This document shows positions 6,732 through 10,750 of a stretch of 10,750 nucleotides of DNA, one piece after another. Within the stretch, counting starts at the first letter, position 1. Each line of letters begins with the position of its first letter. This stretch comes from Candidatus Cloacimonadota bacterium. GTDB lineage: Bacteria; Cloacimonadota; Cloacimonadia; Cloacimonadales; JAIOQZ01. The stretch covers positions 1 through 10,750 of the forward strand of contig JAIOTM010000156.1 of the NCBI GenBank assembly GCA_021106755.1, in the 5' to 3' direction. The translations under genes and the position numbers were made by a program. The notes under the pieces were generated by a model. The model was not told where the DNA came from. It saw only the letters and a program-made list of their open reading frames with translations, and did not search any database.

Positions 6732-7985
6732 CTATCCGTAGATAACCTTACCGTTTTTGAGAACTACACGGATATTATTCGAACCGAAATGATATGGTAA
6801 AAACCGATAACCGGGCATATCTGTAATCAGAATATCCGCTTGTTTACCGGGTTCTATACTACCGATTCTGTCCCCTCTTTCGAGGGCGTAGGCAGCATTT
6901 ATTGTCGAAGCTGTAATTGCCTCTGCTACTGTCATTTTCATTTGAAGAGTTGCCAAGGTGATGATAAATTGCATACTATCGCAGTTGCAGCTACCCGGAT
7001 TGTAATCGGTTGCCAGAGCAACTGGTAATCCGGCATCAATCATTGCTCTTGCTCGCGCGTAGCTTTTCATTCCCAGACTGAATATAGTACCCGGCAACAG
7101 TGTGGGAATTACTCCCGCATCTTTCATTGCCTGGATGCTAGCGTCGGATGCGGCTCCGAGGTGGTCAGCCGAAACAGCTTTTAACTCAGCGGCAAGTTCG
7201 GAGCCGCCCATAGGTTCAATTTCATCAGCATGCATTCGTATTTTCAGACCCAGTTCTTTTGCACGAATCAGCACATCTCTCGACTCTTCTATCGAATAAA
7301 CATGAGCCTCGGTAAAGATGTCGCAGTATTCAGCCAGTCCTTCTTCCGCGACTCTTGGAAGCATCTCTTCTTTCAAAATGCGAATGTAGCCAGCATGGTC
7401 TTCTTTGTATTCCACTGGAAACTCGTGTGCTCCCATAAAAGTAGCCACAATGTCTATGGGTAGCGATTCATTCAGCCGCCTGATAACCCGCAGCATTTTC
7501 AATTCGCTCTCGGTTGAAAGACCGTAGCCACTCTTAGCTTCGAGGGTTGTGGTGCCGCAGGAAATCATCTTGCTTACCCGCTTCTTAGCAAGATGGAACA
7601 ACAAATCTTCGCTTGCATCACGTACAGCCTGAATGCTGGAACGGATTCCTCCCCCACTCTGGCTTATCTCCACATAGCTCTTTCCCATAATCCGCATCTC
7701 AAATTCGTTTTCGCGGGTGTTAACAAAAACCGGATGCGTGTGGGGATCGACAAATCCGGGCATTACAACTTTACCATGTGCGCTTAATTCTTTGTCTGGT
7801 AAATACTTCTGCCTGAGCGTTTCACTATCGCCTGTTTCCACAATTATTTCATTATTCACTGCAATTGCGGCTTTTTCAATGATTCCCAGGTCCCGCATCT
7901 CGTCGCGTCCACAACGCACACGTTGTGGTCCCGCGAGAGTAAGCAACGAACCAATATTCGTTATCAATAAATCTATCTTTTTCAT
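6732..7985 (-). CDS. hutI: Imidazolonepropionase
   Basis: A 417-residue amidohydrolase of full family length. It hydrolyses 4-imidazolone-5-propionate to N-formimino-L-glutamate, the third step of histidine degradation, in the cytoplasm. The metal and substrate residues expected for HutI are present: HTH in PGFVDPHTHPVF (His82, His84), Arg91, Tyr154 in EAKSGYGLST, His187 in MGAHEFP, His252 and Glu255 in RMHADEIEP, His275 in ADHLG, and Asp327 in ATDYNPGSC. The GGGI loop at 111-114 also fits the family. The ATG is preceded by AAAGGAG (- strand, near 7992-7998). No hutH, hutU or formimino-transferase gene is in view, so the rest of the pathway must be elsewhere. The gene faces the sigma gene tail to tail and lies 187 bases downstream of the S23-family gene. 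Confidence 0.96.
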   Translation of the reverse strand: MKKIDLLITNIGSLLTLAGPQRVRCGRDEMRDLGIIEKAAIAVNNEIIVETGDSETLRQKYLPDKELSAHGKVVMPGFVDPHTHPVFVNTRENEFEMRIMGKSYVEISQSGGGIRSSIQAVRDASEDLLFHLAKKRVSKMISCGTTTLEAKSGYGLSTESELKMLRVIRRLNESLPIDIVATFMGAHEFPVEYKEDHAGYIRILKEEMLPRVAEEGLAEYCDIFTEAHVYSIEESRDVLIRAKELGLKIRMHADEIEPMGGSELAAELKAVSADHLGAASDASIQAMKDAGVIPTLLPGTIFSLGMKSYARARAMIDAGLPVALATDYNPGSCNCDSMQFIITLATLQMKMTVAEAITASTINAAYALERGDRIGSIEPGKQADILITDMPGYRFLPYHFGSNNIRVVLKNGKVIYG

Positions 7986-8028
7986 TTATTTCTCCTTTTT
8001 TCTTTTATCTTTCGGAACTGTTTTCTAT

Positions 8029-8066
8029 GTGTTTCGATTCGAAAGCTTCGTCGAGTCGAGTAACAC
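8029..8066 (-). promoter_or_regulatory. Hairpin in the hutI leader
   Basis: GTGTT (8029-8033) pairs with AACAC (8062-8066), and TCGATTCGA (8034-8042) pairs with TCGAGTCGA (8051-8059) around an 8-base loop, with a 2-base bulge. On the + strand the centre pair is G-U; in the - strand RNA, the direction of hutI, it is a C-A mismatch. It sits about 30 bases upstream of the hutI Shine-Dalgarno. There is no T-run after it on the - strand, so it is not a standard terminator. Confidence 0.45.
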
Positions 8067-8124
8067 TGGGTTTAGCTTAACGCAAGGTTTCAAGTCGTCG
8101 TCGAAGACTCCTTACGACTCGAAG
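8046..8124 (-). repeat. Longer-range inverted repeat that competes with the hutI-leader hairpin
   Basis: CTTCG-TCG-AGTCG (8046-8058) is complementary to CGACTCGAAG (8115-8124), ten pairs with a 3-base bulge, or eight uninterrupted pairs using TCGAGTCG/CGACTCGA. The left arm is the same segment that forms one side of the 8029-8066 hairpin, so both cannot form together. The rest of the 187-base gap is AT-rich near 8141-8172 and contains two Shine-Dalgarno-like AAGGAG sequences on the - strand (8136-8141 and 8108-8113) not followed by a supported gene. Confidence 0.4.
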
Positions 8125-8172
8125 ATTTTCAGTATCTCCTTAATTCCAAGTTATTTATTATTTTATATATTG

Positions 8173-8529
8173 TTATTTGATTCTCTGGAGGCTTCGGATT
8201 AGTTGCAGGATAGAATCTGATATTGTGTAGCATTTAACGGTCAGGTCATCAAGCTGTTCCTGCGTGAAGATTTCCTCATCAAAAGCTACGTATAACAATG
8301 AGCGAAGTTTTCCGCATGCACCTCTGGCACTATAGAGTTGCTTTGTAAAATACTGCGAATCTTCTTTCTCAAATGCTTCCGCTATGCAGTTCATTATATC
8401 CAACGTGCAAGTCCGTAAAAAAGAGGCTGTGAGCGGATTTGCCGACAAATCCAGCGTTTTCGTCAATTCCTGATTCAGCTTACGAGCAAGCTTCCAGGCA
8501 GATACATCTTCAAAGTGTTTAAAAGCCAT
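8173..8529 (-). CDS. S23/IVP-family four-helix-bundle protein
   Basis: A 118-residue helical protein matching the 'four helix bundle protein' family first seen as the open frame in 23S rRNA intervening sequences. Family marks are the start FKHFEDVSAWKLARKLNQEL, the second helix with NCIAEAFEKEDSQYF (47-61), then LYSARGACGKLRSLLYVA (65-82) and a C-terminal helix ending in IRSLQRIK. It is not within an rRNA gene here, which is common for family members. The bundle resembles the Avd accessory protein of diversity-generating retroelements, but no reverse transcriptase or template repeat is in view. ATG has GAGGTG at 8534-8539. Biochemical function is unknown. It sits between a terminator (8590-8619) and hutI on the same strand. 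Confidence 0.85.
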   Translation of the reverse strand: MAFKHFEDVSAWKLARKLNQELTKTLDLSANPLTASFLRTCTLDIMNCIAEAFEKEDSQYFTKQLYSARGACGKLRSLLYVAFDEEIFTQEQLDDLTVKCYTISDSILQLIRSLQRIK

Positions 8530-8589
8530 GTTTCACCTCAATGCCAATTTAGAATAATGTTAAAACCTTGCAATCTCATTTTTTCCTCG

Positions 8590-8619
8590 AAAAACAGCCC
8601 CGCAATGAAGCAGGGCTGT
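8590..8619 (-). terminator. Rho-independent terminator of the malic-enzyme transcript
   Basis: Read on the - strand, ACAGCCCTGC (8619-8610) pairs with GCGGGGCTGT (8603-8594), ten pairs with one G-U, around a 6-base loop TTCATT, followed directly by a T-run (8594-8590). It begins 20 bases after the malic-enzyme stop, exactly where expected, and separates that operon from the S23-family gene. Confidence 0.9.
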
Positions 8620-8639
8620 AAGGTTTTATGTAAGTTCGT

Positions 8640-10088
8640 TTATTTCACTTTGTTCACAGCGAAATTAAGGGCATTGTCCAGCATACTCTGCGGGGGTTCT
8701 TTAATGAAACCATTGTCAACAAGATGCCGGGTCATTTTGCGTGAATGTTGAATCCCTTCTTCCGCGAGATCATAGTATTCCTGCCAGGTCATTTCGATTC
8801 TTGCAACACCGTCTTTTATTGCCTGCATAGCAACAGCGGCAGCTTCGTAGGCAAAAACACCTGCTTCGCTCATAGTAGGTATGATATTTTCGGGTGTGAT
8901 ACCACGTTTTTCGGCGTAGGTAGCGAGGGCTTCGGCAGCGGCACTTGCCATGTTATCGGTAACTTTTGTAGCCCTTGCCAATAGCGCGCCTTTAAGGATA
9001 CCAGGGAAGCCAAGTGAGTTGTTAACCTGATTTGGGAAGTCACCCCGACCAGTTGCCGCAATGTACGCTCCGGCTTCTTTTGCCGCGTAGGGGTAAATTT
9101 CCGGTACAGGATTTGCACAGGTAAAGACGATAGATTTTTCTGCCATAACAGCAATTTCTTCTTTCTTTACTGTGTCAGGACCCGGCTTGGAAAGCGCGAT
9201 AAGGCAATCGGCACCTGTCATAGCTTCCATGAAGTTGTCAACTTTGTTTGGATTAGTAGCCTGACATAGCTCCCATTTTCGGTAGAAACGTTTGTCCGCC
9301 TGTATATCAGCACGCTCCTTATGGAGAGAGCCTTTTGAATCGAAAAGAATCATTTTCCCGGGGTCACCACCAGCGGATATAATTATCCGGGCGATAGTTG
9401 TATTGGAAGCACCCGCTCCGAGAAAGACTATTTTTGTGTCCTCAATCTTGCGGTTGGTAAGTTTCAGGGCGTTAATGAGTCCCGCCAGCGTAACGCAGGC
9501 AGTTCCCTGAGCATCATCGTGCCAAACGGGGATGTCGCATTCCTCGCGAAGTGTATCCAGAACCTTGTAGCAGTTCGGCTGGGAGATGTCTTCTAAGTTG
9601 ATAGCACCGAAACTATGCTGGCAACGTTTCACAAATTCGATAATCGCTTCGGGGTCGTTGTTACCATCTTTGTCTTTTGAGTCGATACAAAGAGCAGTTG
9701 CGTCAACCCCACCCAGAAATTTCATGAGGAAAGCTTTTCCTTCCATTACGCCAAGACCGCCGGGAGGAGTACAGTCACCATCTCCGAGAACACGGGTGGA
9801 GTCGCTGATAACACCTACGAGATTACCGCGGTTAGATAACTCGAACGAAGTTTCGTTGTCGTCGCGGATAGTTGTGGAAACCTTAGAAACACCTGGAGTG
9901 TACCATACGTTAAACCAATTGAATCCAAAAACTCCGGCTTTGGGTACGGTCTGGATTTTCCCTTTATAGAAAGAGTGGGTTAATTCCGCCAGTTTCTTAA
10001 GGAACAGGGTTTTAGCCTTAGCTATCTGCTCCTGACTGAAATCTTGCGGGAACGATTCTTCAAGATTACTCAAATCGAGTTTAAGCAT
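8640..10088 (-). CDS. NAD(P)-dependent malic enzyme (oxaloacetate-decarboxylating type)
   Basis: A 482-residue enzyme converting malate plus NAD(P)+ to pyruvate, CO2 and NAD(P)H in the cytoplasm. The malic domain (about 20-200) has VWYTPGV (61-67, catalytic Tyr63), RVLGDGD (99-105), GGLGVMEGKAFL (110-121, catalytic Lys118), and the metal site NLEDISQPNC (164-173) with PVWHDDAQGTA (187-197). The NAD-binding domain has FLGAGASNTTIARI (222-235), FDSKG (249-253), TCANPVPEIYP (323-333) and TGRGDFPNQVNNSLGFPG (346-363). It lacks the phosphotransacetylase-like domain of the long MaeB form, and is a little longer than short bacterial enzymes because of N- and C-terminal helical extensions. The ATG is preceded by a strong AAGGAG. 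The flavoprotein gene ends 16 bases upstream, so they form one operon ended by the 8590-8619 terminator. Cofactor preference cannot be read safely. Confidence 0.95.
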   Translation of the reverse strand: MLKLDLSNLEESFPQDFSQEQIAKAKTLFLKKLAELTHSFYKGKIQTVPKAGVFGFNWFNVWYTPGVSKVSTTIRDDNETSFELSNRGNLVGVISDSTRVLGDGDCTPPGGLGVMEGKAFLMKFLGGVDATALCIDSKDKDGNNDPEAIIEFVKRCQHSFGAINLEDISQPNCYKVLDTLREECDIPVWHDDAQGTACVTLAGLINALKLTNRKIEDTKIVFLGAGASNTTIARIIISAGGDPGKMILFDSKGSLHKERADIQADKRFYRKWELCQATNPNKVDNFMEAMTGADCLIALSKPGPDTVKKEEIAVMAEKSIVFTCANPVPEIYPYAAKEAGAYIAATGRGDFPNQVNNSLGFPGILKGALLARATKVTDNMASAAAEALATYAEKRGITPENIIPTMSEAGVFAYEAAAVAMQAIKDGVARIEMTWQEYYDLAEEGIQHSRKMTRHLVDNGFIKEPPQSMLDNALNFAVNKVK

Positions 10089-10104
10089 TGTATCTCCTTA
10101 TATT

Positions 10105-10527
10105 TTAGATTAAAGTACCTTCGCGTTGAGCAGTCAACTGACGTGCTTTGACATGGCTTGGAATATAGTCCGGTAAAACAACAGGTGAGACTTTGTCTTT
10201 GTCGATGCCGAGGGCGGCGGCTTCTCTGTTGTAAGCTTCAACGTGTTCAAGAGTCAATTCGCCCATTTCAACGCCGTCGAGAGCTCGTTTCGCGGCGTTT
10301 TGTCCTGCACGGCGACCAAACACGATAATATCCAACTGAGAGTTACCCATTAGCCGGTTACGTCCATGAACACCACCAGAGGCTTCGCCGGCAACATAGA
10401 GTCCCGGCAAACTTGTTTCGGTGCGTTCGTTAATTTCAAGTCCACCGTTTTGGTAATGCAGTGTGGGAAATACCAGCATCGGGTATTTGCGAATGTCTAT
10501 ATCGAAACGTTGAAACTGGGACTTTTT
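10105..10527 (-). CDS. Fumarate reductase/succinate dehydrogenase-type flavoprotein, C-terminal part only (N-terminus lost at a junction)
   Basis: About 130-140 codons remain of a family usually around 550-650 residues. The visible part has FDIDIRKYP, then VFPTLHYQNGGLEI (the substrate-side His-Tyr-Gln region), TSLPGLYVAGEASGGVHG and GRNRLMGNSQLDIIVFGRRAG, which match the FAD- and dicarboxylate-binding stretch of FrdA/SdhA proteins. The end, VSPVVLPDYIPSHVKAR, looks natural. The frame is open upstream to a TAA at 10528-10530. Homology-like sequence continues through FDIDIRKYP, before the first Met, so that Met (10479) is not the true start. The rest is missing, replaced by a + strand TetR fragment. 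L-aspartate oxidase is a related alternative but fits less well. It stands 16 bases upstream of the malic enzyme in an apparent operon. Confidence 0.85.
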   Translation of the reverse strand, partial: KKSQFQRFDIDIRKYPMLVFPTLHYQNGGLEINERTETSLPGLYVAGEASGGVHGRNRLMGNSQLDIIVFGRRAGQNAAKRALDGVEMGELTLEHVEAYNREAAALGIDKDKVSPVVLPDYIPSHVKARQLTAQREGTLI

Positions 10528-10530
10528 TTA
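10510..10530. other. Breakpoint joining two unrelated truncated genes head to head
   Basis: Left of here the - strand encodes the flavoprotein; right of here the + strand encodes a TetR fragment. Both lack their N-termini at this point. A run of seven T (10523-10529) lies at the join. No inverted repeat, insertion sequence or target duplication is visible. It may be an amplification or assembly chimera or a real inversion breakpoint. Confidence 0.7.
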
Positions 10531-10750
10531 TCAAATTATCGAGGAAGCCCGGGACAACGGCGAAATCCGTAAAGGAATCTCCACTGAAACCGCAGCCTAC
10601 TTCATCGATAATCATCTTATGCTGTTAGCATTCTCATGTGTTTCCGAGCATTACAACCGGCGCTTTCATCAATATTTCGGGAAAGGCATGGGCCGATTGG
10701 ATGCGGATAGGAAAATTGAACTTATCATGCGATCCTTTCGACAGTTTTTA
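10514..10750 (+). pseudogene. TetR/AcrR-family regulator, C-terminal fragment (truncated at junction; runs off window)
   Basis: After a TGA at 10511-10513 the + strand frame is open to the window end, 79 codons with no credible start. It reads DFFYQIIEEARDNGEIRKGI, then TAAYFIDNHLMLLAFSCVSE, HYNRRFHQYFGKGMG and RKIELIMRSFRQFL. This is the ligand-binding, dimerisation half of TetR-family repressors: a helix ending in 'NGEIRK', a long hydrophobic helix, then a short basic C-terminal part. The N-terminal helix-turn-helix is absent. It faces away from the truncated flavoprotein, and both break at the same place. If the join is artificial, the gene may be intact elsewhere. I am fairly sure of the family, less sure of what the break means. 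Confidence 0.75.

Noticed and set aside
8173..8529. Diversity-generating retroelement accessory gene (avd)
   Set aside because: The fold family is related, but no reverse transcriptase or template/variable repeat pair lies in the window.
8546..8573. TTGCAA and TAAATT on the - strand as a promoter for the S23-family gene
   Set aside because: The spacing is 16, but the start point would fall inside the Shine-Dalgarno, leaving no usable leader.
10366..10572. + strand 68-codon frame across the junction
   Set aside because: It is antisense to the conserved flavoprotein region and resembles no protein; the TetR fragment uses a different + strand frame.

Overview
The window is bacterial and gene-dense, with no rRNA, tRNA, CRISPR array, transposase or phage gene that I can recognise. 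The gene set suggests a Gram-negative-type anaerobe: ferredoxin-carrying MinD ATPases of the 'orange protein' (ORP) kind, a fumarate reductase/succinate dehydrogenase flavoprotein, a malic enzyme and a four-helix-bundle S23-family protein. A lineage of the FCB group (for example Cloacimonadota or Marinimicrobia) would fit, but this is a weak inference from gene content and moderate GC, not an identification.

Positions 1-6436 are all on the + strand. The first block is a compact ORP-like cluster: the tail of one MinD-type ATPase, a second MinD-type ATPase with two [4Fe-4S] motifs (4-base overlap), a small NifX/NifB-domain protein, and a metallo-beta-lactamase-fold protein. A fosmidomycin-resistance-type MFS transporter follows. 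After a 107-base gap comes a signalling block: an OmpR/PhoB-type response regulator, a PhoR-like membrane histidine kinase 6 bases downstream, and a small sigma-70-family factor overlapping the kinase by 8 bases. The likely logic is an ATP-driven iron-sulphur/metal-cofactor module beside an exporter and a sensor-regulator-sigma cascade. The signal and the target genes are unknown.

Positions 6437-6731 are a convergent intergenic region with nested inverted repeats and a 12-base perfect palindrome. From there to about 10527 every gene is on the - strand: hutI (imidazolonepropionase, without other hut genes in view), a leader with two mutually exclusive pairings, an S23-family four-helix-bundle protein, a clear Rho-independent terminator, a malic enzyme, and 16 bases upstream of it the C-terminal part of a fumarate reductase/succinate dehydrogenase flavoprotein. 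The last two form an operon that would link fumarate or succinate chemistry to malate decarboxylation.

At about 10510-10530 the flavoprotein frame breaks off and is joined head to head with the C-terminal part of a TetR-family regulator on the + strand, which runs off the window. Both genes lack their N-termini at the same point. This is either a real rearrangement or, perhaps more likely, a chimeric join from amplification or assembly. I found no convincing novel defence or mobile system. The most unusual items are this junction, the kinase-regulator-sigma operon, the extended ORP-like cluster and the structured intergenic regions.
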